Shown: positions 12,441 to 24,440, numbered from the stretch's first letter. The stretch: 64,000 bases of DNA from Rapana venosa (GCA_028751875.1 CM054141.1:73767445-73831444), one strand, 5' to 3'. Notes: generated by a model from the letters alone, not told the origin. Numbers and translations: made by a program.

Positions 12441-13524
12441 GCACATAGCCATACCTATGCACCCACTGTTATTAGAGGGCACATAATTTGATTTAAGAAT
12501 CCGAGTCGCAGTGAAATGGATCCCGCCATTTTGTGGTGACGCGTGATTTTGGCTATATTTTAAAAATTCAGCAGACTTACCCAACATAATAATGACATAC
12601 ACATTATACATCATTAAAAAGTTTATAATGTCTATTTTTGAGATTGTTTCACAGTTTTTCAATAGATGACCGTACTTATTTTTATAAATTTTCAAAATAT
12701 GTCACTGAATGCTGAAAATAAAGTTTGAATTGGGGCTGCATATCTTACATGGCTTGAACTGTTCCCATCAACTATCCCTTCAAACAAGTGATGATTTTTC
12801 ACCAAAGTTCCTGAAGTTGCTGAATCCATCTGATGTTACTTTTTGTAACAACAGATTTTTTTTTAAAGATCATAACACTGAGAGCTGAAATCCCAAAGAT
12901 ATCACTTGTTGACATGTCAAAGAAAATTAGCCAACAGATCAAACTAGGCAACTTATGGCAAGAAAGCAACTGTTTTAGAAAAAATGTTTGCCCTACAGGC
13001 CAGAGCACTTTCCCTTCAGTTAAACATCGGTGTATTTTTAAAAATTCGTAATTCTGCCAAATCTAAGCTTCAGCACGCCACAGAGAAGGAGAAGAGTGCG
13101 GAAGCTTAAGATTGGGCACAACCTCATTGAGTTAAGTTAATTGGCTTGGGTATAATACTGTTAGGTGGAAGCAGTTGGTAATGCTTGTGGTGACACAACC
13201 TACAGGTAATGTTGTTTGCTGTCCACCAACAATCTTACCACACACATTCACAACCCTATTCAAAATGTTTGCTTTTCACACTCAAACTGCTGCACAAACA
13301 ACAAAACCTAAACAATAAAACTGATTCAACTGAACTAAGATGAGCACAGAAATCATTTCTAACATTCAACCATCACAGATTCTGATGACAGTATATTCTT
13401 GATTGGCATTTCTTATGAATAAAAGCAGTGTTTGCATTAAAATCTAATATATTGATCATCAAGAAATATGCCCAGATATTTATAGTCTTGTACTCTGCCA
13501 ACAACGTCTGTGCGCTCAATGCAC
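12441..13524. other. AT-rich sequence, possibly a dispersed repeat
   Basis: No coding domain is seen. The stretch 12500-12730 (CGAGTCGCAGTGAAATGGAT..CCCGCCATTTTGTGGTGACG, ending in GCTGAAAATAAAGTTT) looks like a transposon end or a short processed sequence, but no second copy is visible here. The complementary frames at 12799-13051 are not recognised. Confidence 0.3.
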
Positions 13525-13965
13525 AAACCCCCTGAAGCTGAAGCCTTTTTCAAAAATGTAGACAAACGTTCTCATGAAATGAAAACCTATCATGGGTGAA
13601 AAGTATCTAAAATCCCTTTACAGCCTATAAACCACCACAGTCAGGAAAGAAAAGTGTTGGCAGCCTGAGCAGGAAGTCTTTCAAACTGTGTGCAATTTAA
13701 GCCTGAAGACTTTTCCCCATTAGACATGTATACGGTTCATACAGACCTCTCAGCATAAAATTCAAAGACTTTTCAAGAAGATATTTAAGACATTCACGTG
13801 TATGATCCATGCAGTATTACATTTGTAGCCTACACATGCTAGTTCTATCATTGACTGCCACCCAAAATAAAATTGTTAATATACATGCATATCACTATGA
13901 GTGGGGGGGGGGGGGGGGGTCAAGTCTACTCACAGATGATTACAATAGCAGTCTTGTCTTATCCA
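13525..13965 (+). repeat. Diverged duplicate of 29525-29950
   Basis: Collinear with 29525-29950: CCCCTGAAGCTGAAGCCTTTTT, then CACAGTCAGGAAA, GTTGGCAGC, CCTGAAGACTTT, ACCTCTCAGYATAAAATTC, AAAGACTTTTC and finally AGCAGTCTTGTYTTATC. The middle parts differ by microsatellite content. In this copy the final 20-base word occurs once (13947-13966). A poly-G run sits at 13903-13919. Confidence 0.75.
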
Positions 13966-13969
13966 ACAT

Positions 13970-15148
13970 GTTTTCCATTCAGCAAAAACAAAGTTTTACT
14001 TTTCTCAAGTTCTTGATGCAAGATCTTTGAAATCTCTCTTTTCCCTCACATCCACTCCTCTTGGATCTGCGAAGGTTAGCCTTCTGGCTTCTATCTATGA
14101 CCACTCTGAACTTCCTTCTCTATTTTCTGCATTCTTTTCTGACAAAGTCCGCAACATTCGCTCTAGTTTGGATCAGACTCCTTTTCAGCCTGCAATTTCT
14201 GATCCTCAATTTTCTGGCACTCCTCTCCTTTTCTTTCATCCAGCAAGCCAGAGAGAAATAGCGACAATTCTGAAAGAAATGACAATAAAATCATGTGATC
14301 TTGATCCTATACCTGCTTCTCTTTTCACTCAGTGCCTTCCACAGCTTATACCCACTATCATAAAAATACTAAACTCATCACTTCTTTCAGGAATTTTTCC
14401 AACAGCTCTCAAAACTGCAATAGTTACACCTCTACTCAAAATGCAAGACCTCGATCCTAACATTCTGAAGAATTTCATCCATCCACTCTCTTCAACGCAT
14501 ACAAAACTCTGCAGCTCGACTGGTCCTAAGAAAGAAAAAATCTGAACACATCACTCCTCTTCTGCGATCTCTTCACTGGTTGCCTGTCTCACAAAGACTG
14601 GAGTATAAAATCAATACCCTCTGTTTCAAATGTCTCCACAAATCTGCACCCTCCTATCCCTGTAACTGTCTTCATCTGTACACTCCATCCCCTTCCCTTC
14701 GTTCAGCCGCAGATACTTTGTGCTTTCGAACACCCAGATTCAAACAAACCACTGTTGGCTGTCGATCTTTCTCTGTTTCTGGTCCATCCACCTGGAATGA
14801 ACTTCCTCTTTCACTTCGCCAAAAGCCTTCACTTGATACCTTCAAATCCAGCCTCAAAACGCACTTATTTCCTACCTGACACTTTCCCCTCATATCTGTT
14901 CCTACTTTTTCAACAGCATCCTTCACCTCCTTCATCACCACCTAAGTGTGTGTGTGTGTGTGTGTGTGTTTGTGTGTGTGTATGTGTGTATGTGTGTGTG
15001 TGTGTGTGTGTTTGTGTGTGTGCATAAACTTGAAATATCTTATGTTATTTGTGGAAAGTTGTATGCGTGTAAATGATTTGAGTGCAAGTGCTTCGATTTG
15101 TTTCTTTTACAACATTCAGCGCTATATAAATTCTATATATCATTATTA
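13970..15148 (+). pseudogene. L2-A LINE copy 2, reverse transcriptase deleted
   Basis: The connector region before the reverse transcriptase is well preserved (14027-14475, 'SLFSAFFSDKVRNIRSSLDQ'). At 14475 the text GAAGAATT jumps straight to the C-terminal region (ATCCACTCTCTTCAACGCAT), so the whole reverse-transcriptase core is missing. The C-terminal part continues to about 14880, followed by a (GT)n tract at 14946-15022 and the family 3' end GCGCTATATAAATTC plus ATTATT at 15119-15148. It cannot encode an active protein. Confidence 0.85.
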
Positions 15149-15446
15149 TTAAGAATTATAGACCTGTATCCAACCTACCGTTCATCTCTAAAGTCCTTGA
15201 AAAAATTGTTCTGATACAACTCAACAGCCATCTTCATTCAAACAGTCTCCTTCCCCCTTTTCAGTCTGCCTATCGTGCCAACCACAGCACTGAGACCACC
15301 CTAGTCCACACCTTAACCACACTTCTACATGCCTCTGACTCAGGAAAAATCTCCCTTCTCACTCTTCTTGACTTGTCTGCAGCCTTTGACACTATAGACC
15401 ACTCCATTCTTCTCTCCCGTCTCCAAAAAACTTTTGGTATTAACTG
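15149..15446 (+). pseudogene. L2-A reverse-transcriptase block, displaced
   Basis: This starts AAGAATTATAGACCTGTATC, the first residues of the reverse-transcriptase core, and runs through QSAYRANHSTETTLVHTL and LTLLDLSAAFDTIDHSILLSRLQ. It breaks off at TTTGGTATTAACTG, where the RTE-like LINE begins. It is exactly the kind of segment missing from the preceding copy and starts with the same AAGAATT word at which that copy was cut. Confidence 0.8.
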
Positions 15447-18400
15447 TCTTGACCCCGTTACAGCTGCAGCCGACAGTAACGGTGGCCGCCGCTAGATTCC
15501 AATACGACTGCAGCTGACAGTTGGTGCTGCCCACGTGAGCAGTACTTTTCCATCACACACAGATCTCGTGGTTTTCACACAATGTGTCTGGAAGTTGGTT
15601 GGGCAATGCAGGGAGGGTGTCAGAGGGTGCCAGTGATAAATTTAGTCCACTAATGTGTGTAGTCCCCCGTGGGTCTCCCGGGGTATGCTTGCAAAGCGAG
15701 CATTGCAAGAATAGGAACCCTGCCCACCATCCAGGCATGTCGTAAAAGGCGACTAAGGAGGCACCTTTCCCCCTAGGTAAAGGGGGTTGGACACAGGGCT
15801 AACAACCCTGCTCCGTAAAAGAACTCCTGTTACAGAAACCATAAACAGCAATACTTGTGCCAACTCAGTCTTTGGGAGATCTGGGGATCCTTCAAGGAAA
15901 CCTATGACGCGCTGCAGCCAAACCCGTCAGGAAGCTGCAGGGCTGACGACCCCTCATCAACCGGAGACGCCCCTGATGAAGTCCCCGAGGTTGTTGTCAC
16001 GTCGGCCGGTCCTACTTGGAACATTTGGGAAAAGTGAGGACCCTCTGGGAAACTGGACGGTGTGCGCAGGCAGTGAGGGAGATGAACAGATATCGCCTCA
16101 CACTCCTGGGCATGTCTGAAGTCCGGTGGAATGGTCACAGAGTGACAAGATTACAGTCAGGAGAAACTTTGCTCTTCTCCGGTAAAAGGGAAGAAGACTG
16201 TCACGAAGCTGGAGTAGGTCTCCTGCTGTCCAAACATGCAGCCAAGAGCCTGCTGGAATGGGAGCCTGTGTCAGACCGCATCATCACCGCTCGGTTTGAG
16301 TCGCGCTTCCAGGTGTCCCTTGTCATGTGCTACGCCCCTACCAACACCGCGGAGGAGGAAGACAAGGACAACTTCTACACCCAGCTCCAGTCGGTGGTAG
16401 ACAAGATTCCGAGACAGGACATGCTCATCCTCATGGGGGACATGAACGCCAAGGTCGGGACTGACAACACTGATAGAGAGCGGAGATGGGACGACATGGG
16501 CTTGGAAACATAAAAGAAAATGGAGAAATGCTTGCTGATTTTTGTGCTGCCAACAGCCTTGTGATTGGAGGCACGCTTTTTCCACACCAGCGTTGCCACA
16601 AAGCCACCTGGGTCTCCCCTGACCACCAGACAGAGAACCAGATAGACCATGTCATGGTGAGACAACGCTACCGGAGCTCCCTACAAGACGTGAGAGTAAG
16701 ACGCGGAGCAGACATAGGGTCAAACCACCATCTTGTGGTCACCAAGATCAAGATGCGCTTGTCTGCGATAAAGACTCTGCAGAATCCAAGGAAAAAGTTC
16801 AACGTTTTGAGATTGAAACAAGAAGACACAAAGCAGGCATTTCAGATCTCACTTCACAACCGCTTCCAAGTGCTCCAGTCAGAGGAGACAGAAACAGTGG
16901 AACACAAATGGACCACCTTCAAAGACGCCATTGTGGGAGCCTGTGATGAGGTTTCGGGACAACCACAGACAAATAGGAAGCCATGGATCAAGGATGAGGC
17001 CTGGAAGAAAGTCGAGGAAAGAAGGCTAGCCAAACAAGAGCTGAACCGAGCTACGACCCGCCAACAGAAGCGGCCTTCAACAGCCAAGTACTCCATACTT
17101 GCCAAAGAAGCCAAGAATGAGCTACGAGCAGACAAACGAGCTTGCATCAATGCCATCGCAGATGAGGCAGAAGAGGCTGCTGGCAAGGGAGACCTCAAGA
17201 CCCTGTATGCCACCACCAGACTTCTTAGCGGGCGTCGCAGCAACCCAAACAGACCTGTCAGAGACAAGGAAGGGAAGCTTCTCACCTCTATTGAAGACCA
17301 GCTAACAAGATGGAAAGAGCATTTTCAGGAGGTCTTGAATCAACCAGCCCCAGAGGAACGACTTCAGCTGGAGCCAGGGGACCCTCTCGACATCAACATT
17401 GGAGAGACCACCAAGGCAGAGATCTGAAAGGCCATCAGCAGCTTGAAGAACGGCAAGGCTTCTGGCATTGACAACATTCCAGCAGAAGCCTTGAAGGAAG
17501 GGGGTAGTGACATCGTTGACGAGTTACACCACTTGCTCAACCTGATCTGGACAACTGGGGAGGTGCCAGCAGAATGGAAGAAGGGCCTGCTTGTGAAGCT
17601 CCCCAAGCACGGCGACCTCTCCCAGTGTGGAAAGTGGCGAGGTATCACCCTGTTGTCCATCCCCAGCAATGTCCTCACAAGAGTCATCCTGGACCGAATG
17701 AAAGATGCTCTCGACAAGACTCTTTGAGATGAACAGGCAGGCTTCAGAAAAGAACGTTCCTGTACTGACCAGATTGCGACCCTCAGAATCATCGTGGAAC
17801 AGTCCATAGAATGGCAGTCACCTCTCTACGCCTGCTTCATCGATTTTGAGAAGGCTTTTGACAGCTTGGACAGACAAGCAATCTGGAACATCCTTCTCCA
17901 CTATGGTGTGCCATCAGAGTTTGTCAACATCATAAGACAACTTTACGAAGGATTCTCCTGCCAGGTCATCCACGGTGGAAGACTCTCCGACAGCTTCGGG
18001 ATCTCTTCCGGTGTCAGACAGGGCTGCTTGTTGTCTCCACTCCTCTTCCTTGTGGTGCTGGACTGGGTGACAAGGACGGCCTATGCAAGTTCCGGGAAAG
18101 GTATCCAATGGACCCTCATGACAAAGCTGGAAGATCTCGATTTTGCCGATGACCTGGCTCTGCTATCACACCACCTGCAGCACATCCAAAGCAAAGTCAC
18201 TGCCCTAGATACCACAGCTAGACGTGTTGGCCTCAGGATCAGTGAAGAGAAGACCAAGCTACTGCGTACCAACAACCAGCAAGAGGCTCCTGTCACCATC
18301 TCTGGGAAAGCAGTAGAGGATGTCAATGAATTTGTGTACCTGGGCAGTAAGATCAGCCAGACAGGAGGCACAGACGAAGACATCAAGGCAAGAATAAAGA

Positions 18401-18935
18401 AAGCACGCCAAGCATTTGCCATCTTGAAACCCGTATGGAGAAAAAATGCGATCTCCACAACCACCAACCTCAGGATCTTCAACTCCAACATGAAGTCTGT
18501 GCTTCTCTACGGGTCAGGAACTTGGCGAGTCATCAACACCAGCTCCTCCAAGATCCAGACCTTCATCAACGGATGTCTCCGGCAGATCCTTCATCTCAGA
18601 CGGTTCGACAGAGTGCCAAGTACCGACCTGTGGATGAGGGCGAACCAACAGCCTATGGAAGTCCAAGTAAGGCGGCGAAAGTGGCGTTGGGTCGGCCACA
18701 CCCTACGGAAGGAGCCTTGCAACATCACCAGACAAGCGCTCGAGTGGAATCCGCAGGGGAAAAGGAAGAGAGGGCTCTCCAAACAGACCTGGAGGAGAAG
18801 CCTGCATAGTGAGCTGAGAGACTCCAGCCTGACATGGGAAGAGGCCAAGACCCTTGCCAGAGACAGGGGAAGGTGGAGGGACGCTGTTGAGGCCCTATGC
18901 TCCGCTAGGAGCTATAAGGACTAAGAAGAAGAATG
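15447..18935 (+). pseudogene. RTE-like LINE, nearly full length, ORF2 with four breaks
   Basis: This encodes an APE endonuclease (RTLWETGRCAQ, GMSEVRWNG, CYAPTN, GDMNAKVG, NQIDHVMV) followed by a reverse transcriptase (NGKASGIDNIPAE, WRGITLLSIPS, FIDFEKAFDSL, SGVRQGCLLSPLLF, LDFADDLALLSH with FADD at 18142-18153) and the C-terminal RRRKWRWVGHTLR region. The protein stops at 18924, and a few bases later a short AAGAAGAAG tail ends the element; a minimal 3' UTR with a trinucleotide tail fits the RTE group. Breaks: a short insertion near 16027, a one-base shift near 16486, and TGA codons at 17425-17427 and 17725-17727. The endonuclease SDHH motif reads SNHH (AAC at 16723-16725). About 450 bases of leader precede the coding part. 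The clade call is from motif style only; relatedness to BovB-like proteins is likely. Confidence 0.85.
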
Positions 18936-19745
18936 TGTGTAATGGGGAGGGAAGGAAGAAAGAAAAGCCAGCCACCAAAACGCTTTTCAATCGTAGCAGA
19001 GTGGCGAAAAAAAATGGCGACTTCTTTGGTAGCAGTCGAATCATGTGATTAGCGAGACGATTAATTGAGTGTTATCGTATTGGAAGTAGAAACATTTGAA
19101 CGAGAATTGTTAAGTGAGTCCGATATTAAATGTTTACGAGGAAGAGGAGGAAGGAAATGCTGCAGTTAGGGAGAAGAGTGACCCACAAAATAACGTGCTA
19201 CACGGCACATTCCTGACCTGTGCTACACACACACACACACACACACCACTGTGGAGAAATTTGACCTCCCGGCTGGTCCGCGGCATAGATGCCTGAAAAC
19301 GATGCCTTTTGACTGTTTTCTCATTATTACCACACTTTTGCTTTGAAACTGCAATGGCAGAAATGAACAGATATGCCGATAATGAAAATAGCAAGAAGGA
19401 AAAGAAAATAGGTCACCGGTCTGCCAAGGTTCAAGGTTGACAGCAATGGGTACATCCCCCCACACATCCATAATTTGTGCTTTTTGTGATGTGATGTGAC
19501 CCTGTGCCATCACTACGACTACTTTAGACTACCAACATTAAAAGTTTGTAGGGTTACAGAAGTTCTGTGTTGTTTCGAATTTGTCACACCTGTGCTGTGA
19601 CACTGGTGACAGTGTGACAGTCATGTACAATAATACACTTCTGTACACTTAACAAACATGTGGTAGCACACGCAGATATGAACTGCATATAAAGGCACAT
19701 GTTTGATTGAATAAACTCGTTTTTTCAAAAGAAAAAAAAAAGGTA
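18936..19745 (+). other. Low-repeat segment ending in AATAAA and an A tract
   Basis: No transposon motif is visible. The stretch carries a few short frames (a 60-codon one at 19114-19296 with five consecutive glutamates) interrupted by (CA)n at 19226-19246. At the right end AATAAA (19709-19714) is followed about 17 bases later by a run of A (from about 19731). That arrangement resembles a polyadenylated transcript end, genomic or retrocopied. No product is recognised. Confidence 0.35.
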
Positions 19746-19929
19746 AACTAAACTTCTGCTTCTCCAGAATACCCTAAAAACAACAGGTGTTTATGGGGAA
19801 ATGTGCGACACATCCTTGAAAAATTTTTTTTGAATAAACTGGGAAACACTCAGCGGAATCAGTTCCTTTTTCACACTAAAAATGCTGAACTATTGTCAAA
19901 TCCAAGCAGGATTGCGTTTTTAAAACGCA

Positions 19930-22400
19930 TATACCCTTTTTACCTGTGTTTTGGGGACACTCGATGGAGTCTCCTCAGGTCGAAGAAGAGTTTGGGGCGG
20001 CAGGCTTATCTGTCAGAATTTTTCCTCTATGGGGAAAGGCGATTCCGGATGCACACACTTCCCACAGGTGTTTTGCAAAGGGGAAAAGTCTCCAGAAGTT
20101 GAGCCCTGCTTCCTTCGCTCCGCTTTCCCTTAAATTTTGGGCCAGCGTTCTCTTTTTTTCAAAGTCTTTATGCCAGGAGAACATCCTCCCCAGACCCCCT
20201 CGGGGTTTTCCCAGGAAGCGATGTCTTGTCACAGGGTTTAATTTTTTCTTTAAGGGGTCCCTTTTTAAACGCTTTAGGGTCTTCCAAATTTTTTGGAGGC
20301 TTCCCTTTAGTGGCCCTACAATGCATCCTTGGGGGTCCCTGGTTTCATGGACAAGGGGTCCCGTCCAGCGTAGCCCGGACTTGATCAGTAGGTTTTTATG
20401 CGGGGGAGCTGCTTTTTCTAGGGCCTGGAGGTTGGAGACCCTGTCTTGCCATTTATTTCCAGAACTTTTAAGGATTTTTCTGGTGAAACTGCTCAACGTT
20501 GAAAGTGACGGCGTAAAATTTCCCCTCCAGTTTCACAGCAGTACATCAAGGTGGTCCCGCCGAAGCTCTGTAAGTTTTGATTTTTTGGGGCTGAAGGAAA
20601 ACCCCCTTTTTTTTTTTGTTCCACTGCCTGTTGTTTATCTGCCGAAGGGAAATTGTCCTTGGCCATGCGCACTGTAACTTCTGCAAAAAAAGGGTTCCAT
20701 TGCTGCGAGGGGCTGCCCCGGTTTACCAAAACTTATCGACGACCTGATTTTGTTCATCGATCTTAACTGCAGGGGGGGAAGGCACTGTTTTTTTGTAAAA
20801 GCTTGGTTGTACAGGGGCTTTGGGGTTTGCGAGGGCTGATGGGGAGTCCAAAGCCCCCCAGGGGGTAGGAACCCCTCCAGATGAACTGTATGTCCTCATG
20901 GGGGTGTTGGCAAGCCGCAATCATAAGCGAAAAGGAACTCCTCTCAACATGCCCTCAACACCCTGGATCTAGCATGGAGTCGCCCCCCAGGGTTTTTAAA
21001 AATTTTTCCATCAGTGCGAAACTGAATGTAGATGCCCCTGTCACATCTTGGAAGGCCCCAAAACAGCATGGGAGAGAAGAAATAAGAACATGGGTCCAGG
21101 ACGCGCCCTGCTTCACCCTTTTCCCCGGAAATGGGTCCGGGCATGTCTTTTTTTCCTGTAAACTCTCGCCTGCATCCCTCATTTTGGGGTAGCAATCAGC
21201 TGTATTAGCTCCTTTTGGGTAACCAAATTTAGGAGGAAAACTTCCCCAACCAGGCGGTTACCGTGTCGAAGGGCCTTGGTTAGTTACAAAAGACCCTGTG
21301 GAGCTCCTTTTTTCTCAGGGATTTTTTTTGCAACGGCTACTGCAACACCTTTTACATGTTCCCCTGCCTGAGCGGGGAAAAAACACTGTGTTCAGGGAAC
21401 TGTGTTGGAGGGCAGGTCAATCATTTGTTAATTTTTAAAAGCGGGAAGATTTTGCCGGCGATGCTAAAAAAAGGATTTCCACTTTTTGGTTGTCGCAGCA
21501 TGTTTTGTCTCCCTTCCCCTTTTTTAACTGTGGGCAAAATTTAAGCTCCTTTAAGTCCTGGGGGACCTCCCTTTCTCCAATGATTGGAAAAAGGGCGGGG
21601 TCAGGGTTGTCCTGTCAGCACCGCCTCCACACTTGTAGATGTCAGTGGAATTTCCATCCGCTCCTGGTGCTTTCCCTGATGTTGTCGTTTTAGGGCTGTC
21701 CAGGGCTCGGCCCTTTGTTGGGAGGGCAGCTGTGAGTCACTGGGTACTGTGAGAGGGGGCATCTCATAGATAAGATATCCCCCTTTGATGAGGGTGTTGA
21801 GTGCTCGCCCAGTGGTGTAAGGATGTCTTCTTTTTCTTCGGGGATGTTGGGCCCAGGTTTAAAAAGGTTTGATCCCCGGGTTGGCCCTTGGCCCCTATAC
21901 AGTGGCCACTGGATCTTCATGTATACCAGCCTCGAACTTATAAGGTCTTGGGGGAAGTGGGGCGTCAGGGGACCTCACTTCTCAAGGGCCGCAATTGAGG
22001 GGGGGGGCCCATCCCCTTTTCCCCTCGCTGCTTTCCCTTCCTGAAAAAGGGGCGGGTCCCCATTTAAGCGGGGGGAACGGGGGAACTGTACAAAGGGCCA
22101 AGGCGGCAAAAGGGTTTTCACCCACCCAAAAGGAAACCACCTCGCCCTCCCTTAACTTGGCGGGGGGGAAAGGGCAAGTGCCCCGACCACTAAAGGCTAT
22201 CCCGTCCCCAGGCTTTTTTTTGGGAAATTTCCTTTTTTATCCCCCCTTTCCCCTTTTGGGGGGAGAGCCGTGCGGTTCCCAAAAAAGGGGCTGTTTCTGA
22301 CATGAAAGGAGGATGGGGCCCCCCGCATCTCCCCCATTATGGGGGAAGACCATCACCCCACAGCCCCTGCGTGCAGAGTCATGACTAGAACTGCCAGCAC
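19930..22400 (-). pseudogene. LINE ORF2 (reverse transcriptase to C-terminus), low-quality sequence
   Basis: Read on the minus strand from right to left: GADGIPT..IYK-like text near 21640, the complement of GACCGTGTCGAAGGCCTTGG near 21270 (the KAFDTV motif), and GIYIQFRTDGKIF with LHARSRV near 21000. Further left come IKIDEQNQVVDKF near 20750 and KWQDRVSNLQALEKA..LRWTGPLV near 20400, the post-reverse-transcriptase region. The frame shifts every 50-100 bases, almost always at a homopolymer. The family is a LINE type common in marine invertebrates; I do not assign a clade. Parts of 21700-22400 may be the connector or endonuclease but are unreadable. Confidence 0.65.
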
Positions 22401-23160
22401 ATCCTCTGCCCTGTACCCGTCACCACTTCTCCATGCCAAAAGGGCCCTTGGGAAAGCTGGGTGTTGAGGGGCTAGCCCCCTTTTTCCCCGGCATTCCCCT
22501 GGTTGCCTAAACCGCCAGGGGGACTTTTTTAAGTGAAGAGGAGTTTTTGCGGGTCCCTTCTCCACTCCCCTCACCTCCCAAAGTTCAGAGCCCCACGGGG
22601 TGAAAGGAACTGCCACGTGTAGATTTGGAAAGGGTTAATTCCCGGTTTTTTTTTTCGGATTTCCCAAACCCTTTTAAGGGGGGACTTCCACCCAAAGATA
22701 AGAGCCCCCCCTGCCTTTTGGGTCATCCTTTTTCCGCCTTCAAAACCCCTTTGGGAAAGGTTTCCCCCCTCCGCTTGACCCCTTTTTGGGGACTTAAATG
22801 CGGAAAGGTAGTTTGGGTTACAGGGGCCCCCAGGAAAGGGCTAACCCGTGCCCCTGACCTTTTTGGGTTGACAAGAAAGGGTGACAATGACGACAGCGGG
22901 TTGACCAGACACATAAACTTGCATCTAAAGAAAGGGACAAAGAAAATCCCAAGCTTGTGACAAAATTCACTTGTTTGTTGTCATGCACACACACAATTGT
23001 TTTAGGAGTAAAGTAATCAGTTGGGGGGTAAAAAACCCTTCAAAAAATGCAAAATCTACGGGCAGTTTGGGCTCTGTAGAAACCAAAAACAAGGGGGTTT
23101 AAAGGCACTTCCCTCCCCTTTCAGTTCTTTCCTTTAACGGGACCGTTTCCCCATACATTT
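22401..23160. other. Low-quality spacer
   Basis: GC-rich text with inflated G, C and T runs continues to about 22960, then AT-rich sequence. I could not identify any feature. It may contain the 5' part of the LINE to its left. Confidence 0.3.
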
Positions 23161-23164
23161 TGAG

Positions 23165-23275
23165 TAAACAAGATTCAATCAACACCTGCCAAACTGGAAT
23201 GTGGAATCCCACAGGGGTCAGTTTTCAGCCCCCTTCTTTTCACTCTCTACACCACTCCTCTTTTGTATGATAATT
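23165..23275 (+). pseudogene. Short L2-A reverse-transcriptase scrap
   Basis: GTAAACAAGATTCAATCAAC through CACAGGGGTCAGTTTTCAGC matches the 'VNKIQS.PAKLECGVPQGS' block of the L2-A copy at 27.1 kb. It ends at about 23275, where the text switches to a different sequence shared with 53.45 kb. Confidence 0.8.
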
Positions 23276-23580
23276 TTTTAAAGCTATCTTGGAATGCTTA
23301 TAACAATCTGAACCCCATCACCCTGCCGTAGTGTACAACCTTTATGTGTGTGCGTCTTGATCACGTCATGGGTGATATGATTTTCAAAAAACAGTCCAAT
23401 ACTGAACCTTGTTTAAAACCATAGTCAGAATCCACCTGTACTGTCTTTATCAAATAATCACAACAAACAAAGAAATGTAAGCTATAAGTGAATACCTGCA
23501 ATATGCACTACATGAATAACAAAGCAAAGTAACCAACTTTCTAGGAGTCCAAGTGAGGAATATTACAATGAGCCTAAGGG

Positions 23581-23602
23581 AGTGGTGTGACCCCCCTTCC
23601 TA

Positions 23603-23636
<34 letters not shown>

Positions 23637-24440
23637 GAAGAAGAAGAAGAAGAAGAAGAAGATGAAGAAGAAGAAGAAGAACAACAACAACAAATGGAAT
23701 TTATATAGCACTTTATCTTACAAAAACAAATCAAAGCACTAGCATTCAACCTACTCACACACACACTTGTCTAATATCACTTACTTTCGAATTGCACTAA
23801 TACGCCGTAATTGATAGTAGCTAGACTGGCAGGTCTGGGTGATAAATTTTTTCATAGAGAGTGTGTTGTCAATAACAACCCCTAAATACTTCACAGCAGT
23901 GGATAGAGGGACTGATGTATAGCTGATTTCTATTAAAGCTGTTGTGATGGAAGAGAGTTTGTGTTTGGTCCCTAAAAGCATGGTTTCAGTTTTATCTGCA
24001 TTTAGCGGTAACTTGTTCTGTATCATCCAGTTTCGAATATCTTGAAAGCAGTAGTCCGTATTTGTTAAGAGAGAAGGCAGATTTTCAGGTTACCACTACT
24101 TTGAATCTGAGAGTCATCTGCATAAAAAATAATGGTTGATCTGATGACAGTTTATTATGTGTGACAGTGGAGCAGTGTAGAGAGTGAAAAGAACAGGGCC
24201 CAGAATGATCCCTGTAGGACTCCACAATCCAGTTTGTGCAAAACTGCAACTGCATGTAATCAGTCTGTAAGGTATGAACTGAAGCAGGTGAGGGCTGTGC
24301 CTGTAATACCAAACATTGTTTGGTGACGGGAGGGAAGAATGGAGTGGTCTATGGTGTCGAAGGCTGCAATAAGCTGAGAGGAGTGAGGAGGGAGATTTTC
24401 CCTGAGTCAGAAGCGTGTAGAACTTGAAAAAGGAGTGATT
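23581..24440 (-). pseudogene. L2-A LINE copy, C-terminal region deleted
   Basis: The minus-strand copy begins within the reverse transcriptase (complement of TCTGACTCAGGGAAAATCTC near 24400), passes the FYADD region with an extra T that breaks the frame (about 24110-24125), and continues to QTCQSSYYQLRRISAIRK (23790). It then jumps directly to the 3' UTR (about 23700-23760). The tail is unusual: instead of (ATT)n it is a compound of (CAA)n, (GAA)n and (GAT)n at 23600-23690. Adjacent L2-A scraps lie on both sides. Confidence 0.8.

Noticed and set aside
16486..17427. Host gene with an endonuclease/exonuclease/phosphatase domain (craniofacial-development-protein-like)
   Set aside because: The frame continues through two stop codons into a reverse transcriptase; it is LINE ORF2.
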